38,096 bases of DNA from GBS-DC sp964451985 (GTDB lineage Bacteria > Armatimonadota > Fimbriimonadia > Fimbriimonadales > GBS-DC). Positions 8,180 to 16,109 of the stretch are shown here, piece after piece. The position numbers were made by a program, and so were the translations under genes. The stretch's first letter is position 1. Each line of letters begins with the position of its first letter. The notes beneath the pieces are model-generated. The model saw only the letters and a program-made list of their open reading frames with translations, had not been told where the DNA came from and did not search any database. The DNA lies in the NCBI GenBank assembly GCA_964451985.1, contig CAYVKB010000017.1, forward strand, positions 1 through 38,096. The letters run 5' to 3'.

Positions 8180-8955
8180 AGAAGGTCGTAAGTTGCTACC
8201 CTCTGCTCTGCTTTCACCGCGCACTCCTCATTCTGCTCTTATTACTATGCCCACTGCTCACTCTTGCGCAGGAAACCGTCCCCATCCCGCGGGTGAGTGT
8301 GGAAGTGGGCGCGGCGCGCAACCCGCAAGAGGTCTCCACCTCGTTGCAAATTCTAGCGTTGCTCACGCTGCTCTCCATTGCGCCCTCCATCTTACTGATG
8401 ATGACCGCCTTCACGCGCATCGTGATTGTGCTGTCGTTTCTGAAAAGCGCGCTGGGCACGCCTAACATCCCCCCAACGCCTGTGATTATCGGGCTGAGCC
8501 TGTTTCTGACCTCCTATGTGATGTCGCCTACTTTAGACGAAGTGAACCGCACTGCGCTGCAACCCTACATGAAGCAGCAAATCACCCTTACGCAGGCGAT
8601 GGAACGCGCTGAGAAACCCATCCGAGCCTTCATGCTGCGCCAAACTTACACGGAGGATTTGAACCTGTTCATTCGCCTGAGCAAGCAGCCGCCGCCTCGC
8701 ACCGCCGATGAGCTGCCCCTTACCACACTCATCCCCGCCTTCATGCTCAGCGAGCTGAAAACGGCGTTCATCATCGGGTTTTATATCTACATCCCGTTCC
8801 TAATTATCGACCTTGTGGTGGCAAGCATCCTGCTTTCGATGGGTATGATGATGTTGCCTCCTGTTGTCGTGTCGCTGCCTGCGAAATTGCTGGTGTTCAC
8901 CTTAGCCAATGGCTGGGGCGTGCTGGCTCAGGCGTTGGTGCAGGGGTTTCGGTAG
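8176..8955 (+). CDS. fliP: Flagellar export gate protein FliP
   Basis: 259 residues, the usual size. A signal peptide (MKKVVSCYPLLCFHRALLIL) is followed by the conserved FliP core: LLTLLSIAPSILLMMTAFTRIVIVLSFLKSALG, a periplasmic loop, then LIPAFMLSELKTAFIIGFYIYIPFLIIDLVVASILLSMGMMMLPP. FliP forms the pore of the flagellar type III export gate with FliQ and FliR. It starts within the fliO stop codon (ATGA). In many genomes fliQ, fliR and flhB follow; here the flagellar run ends and yebC follows after 120 bases, so the remaining export-gate genes must lie elsewhere. Confidence 0.97.
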   Translation: MKKVVSCYPLLCFHRALLILLLLLCPLLTLAQETVPIPRVSVEVGAARNPQEVSTSLQILALLTLLSIAPSILLMMTAFTRIVIVLSFLKSALGTPNIPPTPVIIGLSLFLTSYVMSPTLDEVNRTALQPYMKQQITLTQAMERAEKPIRAFMLRQTYTEDLNLFIRLSKQPPPRTADELPLTTLIPAFMLSELKTAFIIGFYIYIPFLIIDLVVASILLSMGMMMLPPVVVSLPAKLLVFTLANGWGVLAQALVQGFR

Positions 8956-9007
8956 GTTAGTGCAGCCAGACAACCCACACGCTGTTAGATAATACGTCAG
9001 CACAGGG

Positions 9008-9031
9008 TGTGCCACTCGGAGTGGTGGCACA
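9008..9031. other. 8-bp perfect stem-loop between fliP and yebC
   Basis: TGTGCCAC (9008-9015) pairs with GTGGCACA (9024-9031) around an 8-base loop. There is no T-run on either strand, so it is not a classic intrinsic terminator. It could slow transcription, protect the fliP mRNA end, or be a small repeat remnant. Confidence 0.4.
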
Positions 9032-9075
9032 ACCCCATCGCCATCAGGTATCCTTAACGCCCGGAGGTATCGCCG

Positions 9076-9822
9076 ATGGCTGGACATTCCAAATGGCACA
9101 ACATTCGCATTCGGAAGGGCAAGCAGGACGCGCTGCGCAGCAAGCTGTTCACTAAGCTCGCGCGCGAGATTACGGTCGCGGCGAAGCAGGGCGGTGGCAA
9201 CCCCGACGCGAACCCACGCCTGCGACTCGCCATCGAGAAAGCCCGCGAGCACCACATGCCCGCCGATAACATCAAACGCGCCATCCAGAAGGGCACAGGC
9301 GAACTGGAAGGAACGAACTACGAAGAGGTCACCTACGAGGGCTACGGACCGGGCGGAGTGGCGATTATGGTGGAGTGCATGACCGATAACCGCAACCGCA
9401 CCGTCGCCGAGCTGCGCCATCTATTCTCCAAGCATGGGGGCAATCTGGGCGAGTCGGGCAGCGTGGCTTGGCAGTTCCAGCGACAGGGCGTGATTACCAT
9501 CCCTACCGAGGCGATTAGCGAAGAGGAGCTGCTCGAAATCGCACTGGAGGCAGGCGCGGAGGACGTGTCGCAAGAGGAAGAGTTTTTCCGCGTCGTGACT
9601 GCCGTGGAGGACTTCCACCGCGTGCGCGAGACTTTGCAGGAGCGCGGGTTGCCCATCGCTGAAGCGCAACTGGAGCTGACGCCTACCACCACCGTGCGCC
9701 TGGAGGGCGAAACCGCGCAGAAACTTATGCGCTTGCTGGAAGCGTTGGAAGACCACGACGATGTACAAAACACCTACGCGAACTTCGACATCCCCGATGA
9801 GGCGTTCGCGGGGGTCTCGTAA
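9076..9822 (+). CDS. yebC: YebC/PmpR-family protein (DNA-binding regulator or translation factor)
   Basis: 248 residues, standard length. The family signature MAGHSKWHNI opens the protein, followed by RKGKQDALRSKLFTKLAREI and GYGPGGVAIMVECMTDNRNRTVAELRH, all hallmarks of YebC/TACO1. Members have been described as transcription regulators (PmpR) and, more recently, as factors that ease ribosome stalling. GGAGGT at 9062-9067 sets the start. An AT-rich TTAGATAATA at 8985-8994 may hold a -10 box, but no -35 is visible. It is followed closely (17 bases) by the rhomboid gene. Confidence 0.96.
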   Translation: MAGHSKWHNIRIRKGKQDALRSKLFTKLAREITVAAKQGGGNPDANPRLRLAIEKAREHHMPADNIKRAIQKGTGELEGTNYEEVTYEGYGPGGVAIMVECMTDNRNRTVAELRHLFSKHGGNLGESGSVAWQFQRQGVITIPTEAISEEELLEIALEAGAEDVSQEEEFFRVVTAVEDFHRVRETLQERGLPIAEAQLELTPTTTVRLEGETAQKLMRLLEALEDHDDVQNTYANFDIPDEAFAGVS

Positions 9823-9839
9823 GGCAGGTTGATTTCAGC

Positions 9840-10964
9840 ATGCGCTTGGCACCGCCTGCGGCAACACTCCTGATACTGGGGGTGAACACCGCTACCCTTC
9901 TGTTAGTCAACTCGCGTGCGGAGTCGGTGGAGCCGCTGGGCTTCATCCCCGCGCAGCCCTCACTACTGAACGCGCTGATGAGCCTGTTTATCCACGCGAG
10001 CTGGCTGCATTGGTTGAAGAACGCGCTCTTTCTGGGGCTTTTCGGATGGTATGTGGAGAGCGCGCTGGGCTGGCAGCGGTGGCTGATTTTGTATGTCGCG
10101 AGCGGTCTGGGGGCGATTGCAGTTCACTGGGCGATGAGCCTCACGTTGCAGCCTGCGTTGTATCGCGAGGGGCTGGTGGGCGCATCAGGCGCGATTTCGG
10201 GATTGGTGGGCTATTTCGCGTTGCGCTTTTATCGGCGGCGGGTGCGCGTGCTCTGGAGCTCGCCTGGTCGCTGGGGGCTGGCAATTCCGCTGTGGGTGGG
10301 CGTGGTGTTCTGGGTGTTGCTGCAGGGTGTGGGGGCAATTCTGGAGGCGGGTCAGCCCACGCCGTCAGAGGTCGGCTACTGGGCGCACTTAGGCGGCTTT
10401 GCGAGCGGGCTGCTACTGGCGCTGTTGTGGGGTGCAGGCGCGGCAGGCGAACGCGAATACGCCCTGCAACAGGCTGAATGCGCCTTGCAACAAGGCGCAG
10501 CAGGCGACGCCCTGCGCTGGCTTAGTCAACTGCCCCCCGAACCGTACACACTTTACCTGCAGGGCGCAGCGTGGGCGATGCTGGGCGACGCCAACGAAGC
10601 ACGAGACGCCCTGGCTCAAGCGACTCGCTACGCCCTTGCCCAAAGCGATTACGCACGCGCCACCCAAGCCGCCGACCTGCTGAGTGAACTGAAACAGCTC
10701 CACTTACTGGAACAATCCACCCTACGCACCCTGCTGCAGCAGGCTGAGAAGCGGCGCGATGCTCCACGCGCCCTGCGCTGGCTGGAGCAGATCTCCTGTC
10801 AGCCCGACACCCCCAACCGCCCTGAGTGGCTGCTGCTGCACGCTCGTACCCTCAAAAAACTCGGTCGCACCGACACAGCGTGCCAGATACTACAGCAACT
10901 GATCGTCGAGTACCCCGACTCACTTCAGGCGGCGATGGCGCAACTGGAGCGGTGTGAGTCGTGA
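9840..10964 (+). CDS. Rhomboid intramembrane serine protease with C-terminal TPR-like domain
   Basis: 374 residues. Residues 1-205 form a six-helix rhomboid core. The catalytic serine is in GASG (Ser116), its histidine in YWAHLGGF (His183), and the HASWLHWLKN segment (His52, His57, Asn61) supplies the oxyanion-hole residues, so the protease should be active. Residues about 205-374 are helical, with repeated Ala/Leu/Gln-rich pairs such as GDANEARDALAQATRYA and LLHARTLKKLGRTDTACQIL that fit TPR-like repeats in the cytoplasm. Rhomboids cleave transmembrane helices; the TPR tail may recruit substrates or partners. The gene may be co-transcribed with yebC. Confidence 0.88.
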   Translation: MRLAPPAATLLILGVNTATLLLVNSRAESVEPLGFIPAQPSLLNALMSLFIHASWLHWLKNALFLGLFGWYVESALGWQRWLILYVASGLGAIAVHWAMSLTLQPALYREGLVGASGAISGLVGYFALRFYRRRVRVLWSSPGRWGLAIPLWVGVVFWVLLQGVGAILEAGQPTPSEVGYWAHLGGFASGLLLALLWGAGAAGEREYALQQAECALQQGAAGDALRWLSQLPPEPYTLYLQGAAWAMLGDANEARDALAQATRYALAQSDYARATQAADLLSELKQLHLLEQSTLRTLLQQAEKRRDAPRALRWLEQISCQPDTPNRPEWLLLHARTLKKLGRTDTACQILQQLIVEYPDSLQAAMAQLERCES

Positions 10965-11010
10965 TTAGCGAAGCGCACATCAGGAGGGTGTGGCTCCCGC
11001 CGTGCCACCG

Positions 11011-11033
11011 TTTTGCAACCCCGTGATGCAAAA
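11011..11033. other. Perfect hairpin TTTTGCA-N9-TGCAAAA
   Basis: Left arm 11011-11017 and right arm 11027-11033 pair perfectly around a 9-base loop; an extra A follows. On the minus strand the structure is also preceded by T residues, so it is unlikely to be a simple directional terminator. It lies 47 bases after the rhomboid stop and could end that transcript on the plus strand only weakly, since no T-run follows. Confidence 0.4.
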
Positions 11034-11051
11034 ACCCTGCACCACAGACGT

Positions 11052-11288
11052 CTCGGCGGGAGCCTCGCCCTCCAANNNNNNNNNNNNNNNNNNNNNNNNN
11101 NNNNNNNNNNNNNNNNNNNNNNNNNNNNNNNNNNNNNNNNNNNNNNNNNNNNNNNNNNNNNNNNNNNNNNNNNNNCTCGGCGGGAGCCTCGCCCTCCAAG
11201 CACACGCTCTGAGCAGAGGACGGCTCGGCGGGAGCCTCGCTCTCCAACAGGGGGATGCAACTGGCTCGGCAGGAGCCTCGCCCTCCAG
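11052..11288. repeat. Interspersed 24-bp repeat, four visible copies
   Basis: Copies at 11052-11075, 11176-11199, 11224-11247 and 11265-11288 share the core CTCGGCGGGAGCCTCGC followed by CCTCCA or TCTCCA. The last two copies differ from the first by one or two bases. Spacers between the resolved copies are 17-24 bases and unrelated to each other. The two copies at the gap edges are identical, so more copies are probably hidden in the 100 Ns. Spacing is too irregular and the spacers too short for a CRISPR array. Confidence 0.85.
11076..11175. other. Assembly gap (100 N)
   Basis: Exactly 100 unknown bases, the usual placeholder for a gap of unknown size. It is bounded on both sides by identical 24-bp repeat copies, so the assembler most likely broke in a longer repeat array. 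True length and content are unknown. Confidence 0.98.
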
Positions 11289-11374
11289 TTGGCTGTTTTG
11301 TTGTGCCGCGCCTTGTCCCCCTGACAAGCCACAAGCCGTTCAGATAGGCACTTGATGGACTAGCGTAAGGCACG

Positions 11375-11437
11375 TTTTTATTAGCATAGCCAAACAGTTG
11401 CACCACCCCCTGCCCGTAAACTCAAAACAAACGTCTA
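11375..11437 (+). repeat. Dispersed repeat, copy 1 (related copy at 37993-38059)
   Basis: This segment and 37993-38059 align along their length: TTTATTAGCAT..GC.AAA.AGTTGC, then CCACCCCC, TGCCC, and a nearly identical end, ACTCAAAACAAA-C/T-GTCTA. Copy 1 lacks the inverted partner arm that follows copy 2. It may be one end of a non-autonomous mobile element or a regulatory repeat. Confidence 0.7.
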
Positions 11438-11589
11438 TGTTGCATTCGCCCCTAAGGGCGGGTGCTGATGAAACGAGGATGCTGTACGTTGTGAAGGTCC
11501 CAGCGGTTTCGTGAGCCTAAGGGGTTTTTCATGTCGCGAGTTCAGTTATTACGAAAACTTCAAGCGATGCTCTAGATCGAGAGACCCCT

Positions 11590-11607
11590 GGCTGTGCTCG
11601 GAATGAC
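11590..11607 (-). repeat. GTCATTCCGAGCACAGCC repeat at the 3' end of the YhaN-like gene
   Basis: The minus strand reads GTCATTCCGAGCACAGCC and starts two bases after the stop codon of the YhaN-like gene. A relative on the plus strand at 19390-19407 reads GTCATTCTGAGCGCAGTA, and there the response-regulator stop codon lies inside it. I recall sequences of this type as common dispersed repeats in draft genomes. Confidence 0.55.
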
Positions 11608-11609
11608 CA

Positions 11610-13757
11610 CTATAGATGGAACTCTCGTGCCTGTGTGCCTTCCGGCAACGCACGACAAGTGAATAGCAGCACCTGCGTTTGTATGGCGACTCGATGCAGA
11701 AGGTCGAGTGCGGCGCGGAGGCGTTCCGCGTCGAAGTGCACGAATGGGTCGTCCAGCAGCAGGGGCAGGCGTGTATCGTCAGATAAGGCGTCCGAGAGTC
11801 CCAGTCGGCAGGCGAAAAATAGTTGGTCTAATACGCCTGCGCTCCATGCGGGTTGCCCATCTTCCACAGGCAGGAGTTCGGCTCGATTAGGATGGTGGAC
11901 TTGCAGGCGGAGGGTTTCGTCTAAGTTGGCTTGCGTGTAGCGTCCGAGGGTGAGGGTGGGCAGGTACGCCTCGATGCGGGGCTTGAGACGCGGGCTGAGG
12001 TTGCTGAGGTATTGCGCATTCGCCTCGCTGAGCAGTTGCTCGGTGGTTTCCAGCAGGCGTTGGCGATGTTGGAGTTGCTGCAGGCGTTGCAGGGCGCGTT
12101 CGTATTCTAAAGCGACGGCGTCGGCAGGTTCGGGATGGGGCAGGTTCGCTAACGCACCCTCACAGCGTAGTTGCTCCGCCTGCAGCTCGTTGAGGCGTCG
12201 GCGTTCGTGCTCCACCTGCGCCTCCAACCTCATCAGCCCTTCCGCTGACAGCCCTTCCTGAATGAGTGGATCGCGTCGCAGTTGCTCCTGTAAGCCGAGA
12301 ATCTCGACTGCGAGTTCACGTTGGCGTTCGCGCAGGGCTTTGGGGTCGTGAATGGCGTGCAGGGCGTCGATTTGGCGGCGGGTGGCGTCCAGCTCGGCGC
12401 GTTTGGCGTGCAGTGCGTTCCAGCGTTCGCTGAACTGCTGCATCACGCGCTGGAGTAGGGCAGTTAGGTTCGCATCGTGTGCCTCTGCTGCACCGTTAGC
12501 GGGGGGCGTTTCAAGTGTGTAGCCCGCCGTGTGTAGCAGTTCGGTAAGGGTTAGCCAGTGGGTTTTCGCCTCTGCTTGGGCCTGCTGCAGAGGAGGCTCC
12601 TCGGGCGACGTAAGATTGCCTTGCCCGCGCCACAGCAGCGCGACGCCGAGCGCAGCCAGCCCCAGCGCGAGCGCAACACCCCCCAGCACTGGTGATACAC
12701 CCCACAGTGGCGCGCTGGCGACCAGCAGAGCCACGCCCAGAACCGCGAAGCCCACTCGCGCCTGCGTGCGCCCGCGCATCTGCTGATGCTCCGCCCGTTG
12801 TCGACGCGCCCCCTCCGATAGCGTGTGCAAACGGCGCGCCGCGTCCTGATAGCGCAGGTATGCAGCATCCAGCTGCTCCTTGAAATCGCTCGGTAGGGCA
12901 TCCCAGTCGGCGAATTGGGTTAGCTCGGTTTCCAGCTCACGGGTGCGTCGTTCCAGCTGCTCCAGTTTATCTAAATGGCGTTGGTTCGTGTCCGCCTCGC
13001 GGCGCAGGCGTTCCAGTTGTTCCTGCTGTGCCATCAAGCTGCGCCATCGCTGCAGCAGCTGCTCGTGCATCTCCAGTTGCGGGCGCACCTGGCCGACTTC
13101 GGACTCAATCTGTTGCAGTTGCGCGCGCAGGTTCTGGCGTTGTTGCTCTGCGTTCCGCGATTCGCGCAGGCGCGCCTCTATCGTCTGGACAGTCCGTTCC
13201 TGCATCTCGATGGACATGCGCAGCCGACGCCGCTCCTGCTGAAGCGTGCTGAGAATTCGGTTCAGGTCCGTGCTGACTGCGCTGATGCGCAGTTGCTGCT
13301 GCAGCGATTTGAGATTGCGGTTCGCAATCTGAGCAAGCTCGCGCTGACGCACGCAGGCGGTCGCCAGATAGACTTCCTGCGGGATTTGCCATAGTTGCTC
13401 CCAGCGGGCGCGGGCGGCGTCCCCGCTGAGGGTCTCCTCGCCGATTTGCAGAGTGAACTCGGCGCGTTTGCGCGGGTCGTCGACGGGGTGGAACTTGCGG
13501 AGGCGTACCTGCTCGCCGCGCAGTTCCAGTTCCAGCTCCAGTGTCCAGCCGTGCGGGTGTCCCCAGTGGATGCGCTCGCGGGCGGTCTGAGCGGTGGAGG
13601 TGGGCAGGGTGTAGAGGGCGTCCAGCAAAGCAGCAAGCAGTGTGCTTTTGCCCGATTCGTTCGCGCCGTAGAAGATGTTCAGCCCCACATCGAACTCGAA
13701 CGTGGTGCGCTCGCGGAACCTTCCGTAGCCCTCTACGGCAAGTTGGAGAAATCTCAT
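11610..13757 (-). CDS. YhaN-like SMC/Rad50-related ATPase with central membrane segment
   Basis: 715 residues. The N-terminal ATPase half has a Walker A GANESGKST (31-39). Long coiled coils rich in Q, R and L (about 150-330 and 400-600) flank a hydrophobic pair of helices at about 336-372, a feature known for B. subtilis YhaN. The C-terminal half has a signature-like WSAGVLDQ and Walker B LPLLLDDPFVHFD (about 664-676). It should pair with the nuclease encoded just upstream to process DNA ends, as SbcC/Rad50 does with SbcD/Mre11. It overlaps the nuclease stop by four bases, so the two are translationally coupled. It is shorter than SbcC (about 1000 residues) and lacks an obvious CxxC zinc hook, which favours YhaN over SbcC. 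Confidence 0.85.
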   Translation of the reverse strand: MRFLQLAVEGYGRFRERTTFEFDVGLNIFYGANESGKSTLLAALLDALYTLPTSTAQTARERIHWGHPHGWTLELELELRGEQVRLRKFHPVDDPRKRAEFTLQIGEETLSGDAARARWEQLWQIPQEVYLATACVRQRELAQIANRNLKSLQQQLRISAVSTDLNRILSTLQQERRRLRMSIEMQERTVQTIEARLRESRNAEQQRQNLRAQLQQIESEVGQVRPQLEMHEQLLQRWRSLMAQQEQLERLRREADTNQRHLDKLEQLERRTRELETELTQFADWDALPSDFKEQLDAAYLRYQDAARRLHTLSEGARRQRAEHQQMRGRTQARVGFAVLGVALLVASAPLWGVSPVLGGVALALGLAALGVALLWRGQGNLTSPEEPPLQQAQAEAKTHWLTLTELLHTAGYTLETPPANGAAEAHDANLTALLQRVMQQFSERWNALHAKRAELDATRRQIDALHAIHDPKALRERQRELAVEILGLQEQLRRDPLIQEGLSAEGLMRLEAQVEHERRRLNELQAEQLRCEGALANLPHPEPADAVALEYERALQRLQQLQHRQRLLETTEQLLSEANAQYLSNLSPRLKPRIEAYLPTLTLGRYTQANLDETLRLQVHHPNRAELLPVEDGQPAWSAGVLDQLFFACRLGLSDALSDDTRLPLLLDDPFVHFDAERLRAALDLLHRVAIQTQVLLFTCRALPEGTQAREFHL

Positions 13758-14824
13758 AGCCTGCCTCCCCGCAGCAGGTACAGTGCGGTCTGCGTCGCCT
13801 CATAGTAGAGGCTTGCCTTGTCTGGTTCCTGCGCCGCTTTGGATTGCGCCAGTTCGGTCAGCATCGCTTCAAAGGGCGTGTGGGGCTGCAGCAGTTCGGG
13901 CTGGAACGCGCTCTCCAGCTCCAGCCACAGGCACGCGGGCTGCAGGCTCTCGGTAAGCAGTTGGAGATTTAGCGGCTCGTCGCCTGCCCAGCGTCCTGTG
14001 AGGCGGATGCGGGCGACGGTTTCAGGCGTTAGTAGATCGCGCAGGTCATGCACCAACGCCTGCATGTTGCGGTACGCGCTAATGTCCCAGTCGAGCGTGC
14101 CATTGGGTGCGCTGCTGGGCGGGCGCGACTCGCCCACTGGGATACTTTGCACGCGGGCGGGCTGCCTCTGCACGAGTTCTATAATAAGCATCGTGGCGGG
14201 CAGCTGCTGGCGGGGCATAATCATTTCGGGCGCACCGCTGTACCAGCACACTGTGCGTCCCGCGTTCCACTCCTGTGGCGAGTGCCAGTCGCCCAGCGCG
14301 ATGTAGTCCAGCCCACTCTGGGCAATCCACTCGGGCTGAATCTCGCCTTGCCCACCCGCACTGGGCATCGAGCCATGCATCACCGCGACCTGAAACGGCG
14401 CACCGCGCGGGTCTCGACGCAGCGACGCCTCCCAGTGCGCAGAATCTCCTGCAGGGCAGGCGACGACCTCCAAGTCCAGCTCATCTAAGCGGATGCGCTT
14501 CGTTTCGGACAGAAAGTGGAGGTTGCTGGGCAGGCTGACCTCGCGGAACGGATGTCGCTCGGCGGGGTCGTGGTTGCCTGGGATTACGATGACAGGCAGG
14601 CGCGACTCGGCAATCACAGTCAGGGCGAGCTCGATCCAGCGGCGCGCCACGCGAGAGCTATCGAACAGGTCGCCTGCAATCAGCACGGCGTGGCAGTCTT
14701 GCGCTTGAGCAAACACGCGCCGAAATGCTCGCGTCAGTCGCTCCTGATGCGCCTCTGCTGCCTCCCCCAAGTAGCCGAACGCCCTGCCCAGATGCACATC
14801 CGCCGTGTGCGCAAGCCGTAGCAC
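13754..14824 (-). CDS. YhaO-like metallophosphoesterase (Mre11/SbcD-related DNA repair nuclease)
   Basis: 356 residues. All phosphodiesterase motifs are present: ADVHLG (Asp9, His11), GDLFDS (Asp52), PGNHDP (Asn84, His85), MHGS, and GDWHSPQ, which corresponds to the usual GHxH. The rest, about 210-356, is a capping and partner-binding region. The family degrades or nicks DNA ends with two Mn ions under control of a Rad50-like ATPase; the adjacent YhaN-like gene supplies that partner. The start is GTG at 14824. It gives the typical MLRLAHTADVHLG opening, but no good Shine-Dalgarno is visible, so translation may be coupled or weak. Confidence 0.88.
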   Translation of the reverse strand: MLRLAHTADVHLGRAFGYLGEAAEAHQERLTRAFRRVFAQAQDCHAVLIAGDLFDSSRVARRWIELALTVIAESRLPVIVIPGNHDPAERHPFREVSLPSNLHFLSETKRIRLDELDLEVVACPAGDSAHWEASLRRDPRGAPFQVAVMHGSMPSAGGQGEIQPEWIAQSGLDYIALGDWHSPQEWNAGRTVCWYSGAPEMIMPRQQLPATMLIIELVQRQPARVQSIPVGESRPPSSAPNGTLDWDISAYRNMQALVHDLRDLLTPETVARIRLTGRWAGDEPLNLQLLTESLQPACLWLELESAFQPELLQPHTPFEAMLTELAQSKAAQEPDKASLYYEATQTALYLLRGGRL

Positions 14825-14865
14825 GGCATATCGGTTCGACGGGCAGGGCGATTTCCCTACATCGC

Positions 14866-15429
14866 TCAGTCGTTGCGGAATAGGCTACCGATAAACCAGC
14901 CAATCGCCATCCCCAGCAGCGGCAGCGTGTTCATGAAGTTCACATGCACGCGCAGCCAGTCGGCGATATCCCAATAGCCTATCAGAATCACCGCCGCGTC
15001 CAGCAGGCAGCGGAAGCCCGTGTAGACCAGCGCGACCATGAACGCAGGCGCGTTCAACTCTCCGCGCGTGACCACCCACGACAGCCCCAGCAGCAGCGCG
15101 TACCCGACCAGTGTCGCTACAGGGTTCGACAGCACGCTGTGCATCAGCAGCAACAACATCACATCTCGATACGCGCTTATGTCCTCGAACTTCTCGCTGA
15201 GATACGAGTTGGGCAGCCACAAGCCAATCAGCGTCGACGCTGCCAGCTGGATCCACAGTGTCCATTCCGGACGCCACAGAATTGCAATCAGCCCCAGCAC
15301 GGCAATCAACATCGCCACGCCGAAGAACCGCTCCAGCTTAGCAGACAGCGTGTAGCCTGTGTCGACCTCGTAGAGGACTTTGATTTTCTTCGCCTCTTCC
15401 GCCACTTCGTACAGGGGGTTATTGTGCAT
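14866..15429 (-). CDS. Uncharacterised multi-pass membrane protein
   Basis: 187 residues. A soluble N-terminus of about 33 residues rich in Glu and Lys is followed by roughly five or six hydrophobic segments (about 36-52, 57-72, 88-106, 108-122, 128-150 and 160-182). The architecture recalls small Yip1-like or YrdB-like membrane proteins, but I do not recognise the family. A GGAGG ten bases before the ATG overlaps the end of the upstream gene, only two bases away, so the two are translated together. Whether it is functionally tied to the downstream YhaO/YhaN pair (41-base gap) is unknown. Confidence 0.7.
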   Translation of the reverse strand: MHNNPLYEVAEEAKKIKVLYEVDTGYTLSAKLERFFGVAMLIAVLGLIAILWRPEWTLWIQLAASTLIGLWLPNSYLSEKFEDISAYRDVMLLLLMHSVLSNPVATLVGYALLLGLSWVVTRGELNAPAFMVALVYTGFRCLLDAAVILIGYWDIADWLRVHVNFMNTLPLLGMAIGWFIGSLFRND

Positions 15430-15431
15430 CT

Positions 15432-16109
15432 TTACCAGCCTCCACTTGCAGTGTTGGTTTCGCCTGCGTTCAGTTTTATCGTGTTGAGAATGCGCTCGTA
15501 CACGGGTTGGTAGGCGTTGAACTGATGAGGTGGGCTGTAGGCGACAAAGTGCAACGCCTCCGACTGCGACACGGGTACAGTGACGACATAGCCCTGCGCA
15601 GGCAGCTCGAACAGCGGTACCAAGTGCGTGAGTGTGAACTCGAAGTCCGTGCGCAATCCGAGTACACCTTGCACGCGCACACGTCGGTTCCGTGTCGGCT
15701 TCAGTCTGGCAAACGCCTTGCCCAGATCCTCCAGCTGAGTTTGGTGGACTTGCTGCAACAGGCGTGCGGCTTGCTGTTCGGGCGTTGCAGCGGAGGATGT
15801 CTCGCCCCCCATCAGGTCGCTGCGTATCGTCACCAGTATCACCTTCGCGCCTGTGCGTGCCCCCCGCTCGATGCGCAGGGCATCTTGTATCTGCACGGGG
15901 CTATTAGGGGTGTTCATCCCCATCTGAGTCAGTGCGTCCCGGTGAGTACGGAATCCGAACGGAACCTGCACAGTAAACCGCCCCTGTTGGACGGTCGTCC
16001 ACTGGTCGCGAATTGGAGACTGCTTTGCACGAGGGCTGGACACCACAGTCAGAATTGCAGCAACCCCTACTGTGGAGCCTATCCACAGAAAACGATAGAG
16101 CCATAACAT
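15432..16109 (-). CDS. Membrane-anchored protein of unknown function, PsbP/Mog1-like tail
   Basis: 225 residues. An N-terminal transmembrane anchor (MLWLYRFLWIGSTVGVAAIL) is followed by a soluble extracytoplasmic domain. Phrases such as GRFTVQVPFGFRTH near the start and YQPVYERILNTIKL at the end resemble lipoproteins of the PsbP/Mog1-like fold; this is a weak, memory-based resemblance. The reading frame is open 267 bases further upstream, but the ATG at 16109 is preferred because AAGGAG lies eight bases before it and the anchor begins there. It ends two bases before the next membrane-protein gene. Confidence 0.65.
   Translation of the reverse strand: MLWLYRFLWIGSTVGVAAILTVVSSPRAKQSPIRDQWTTVQQGRFTVQVPFGFRTHRDALTQMGMNTPNSPVQIQDALRIERGARTGAKVILVTIRSDLMGGETSSAATPEQQAARLLQQVHQTQLEDLGKAFARLKPTRNRRVRVQGVLGLRTDFEFTLTHLVPLFELPAQGYVVTVPVSQSEALHFVAYSPPHQFNAYQPVYERILNTIKLNAGETNTASGGW

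Larger units (their letters stand above)
10965..11609. repeat. Non-coding repeat-rich intergenic region
   Basis: This 645-base stretch between the rhomboid gene and the YhaN-like gene shows no credible gene. It holds, in order, a 7-bp hairpin (11011-11033), four visible copies of a 24-bp repeat flanking an assembly gap, a copy of a longer dispersed element (11375-11437), a small hairpin CGCCC-CTAA-GGGCG (11447-11460) and a GTCATTC-type repeat (11590-11607). The segment 11461-11589 contains nothing I can identify. Confidence 0.7.

Noticed and set aside
11052..11288. Repeat-spacer pattern that might be a CRISPR array
   Set aside because: Spacers are only about 17-24 bases where resolved and irregular, repeats are 24 bp with internal changes, and no cas gene is near.
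10852..11406. Open reading frames on both strands across the repeat region (GEAPAEP-like peptides)
   Set aside because: They run through the 100-N gap and simply translate the 24-bp repeat in several frames; there is no ribosome-binding site or protein-like composition.
11464..11520. CTGATGA followed by GAA, resembling a hammerhead ribozyme core
   Set aside because: The conserved GAAA after stem II and a cleavable stem III could not be fitted; the match is limited to one seven-base word.
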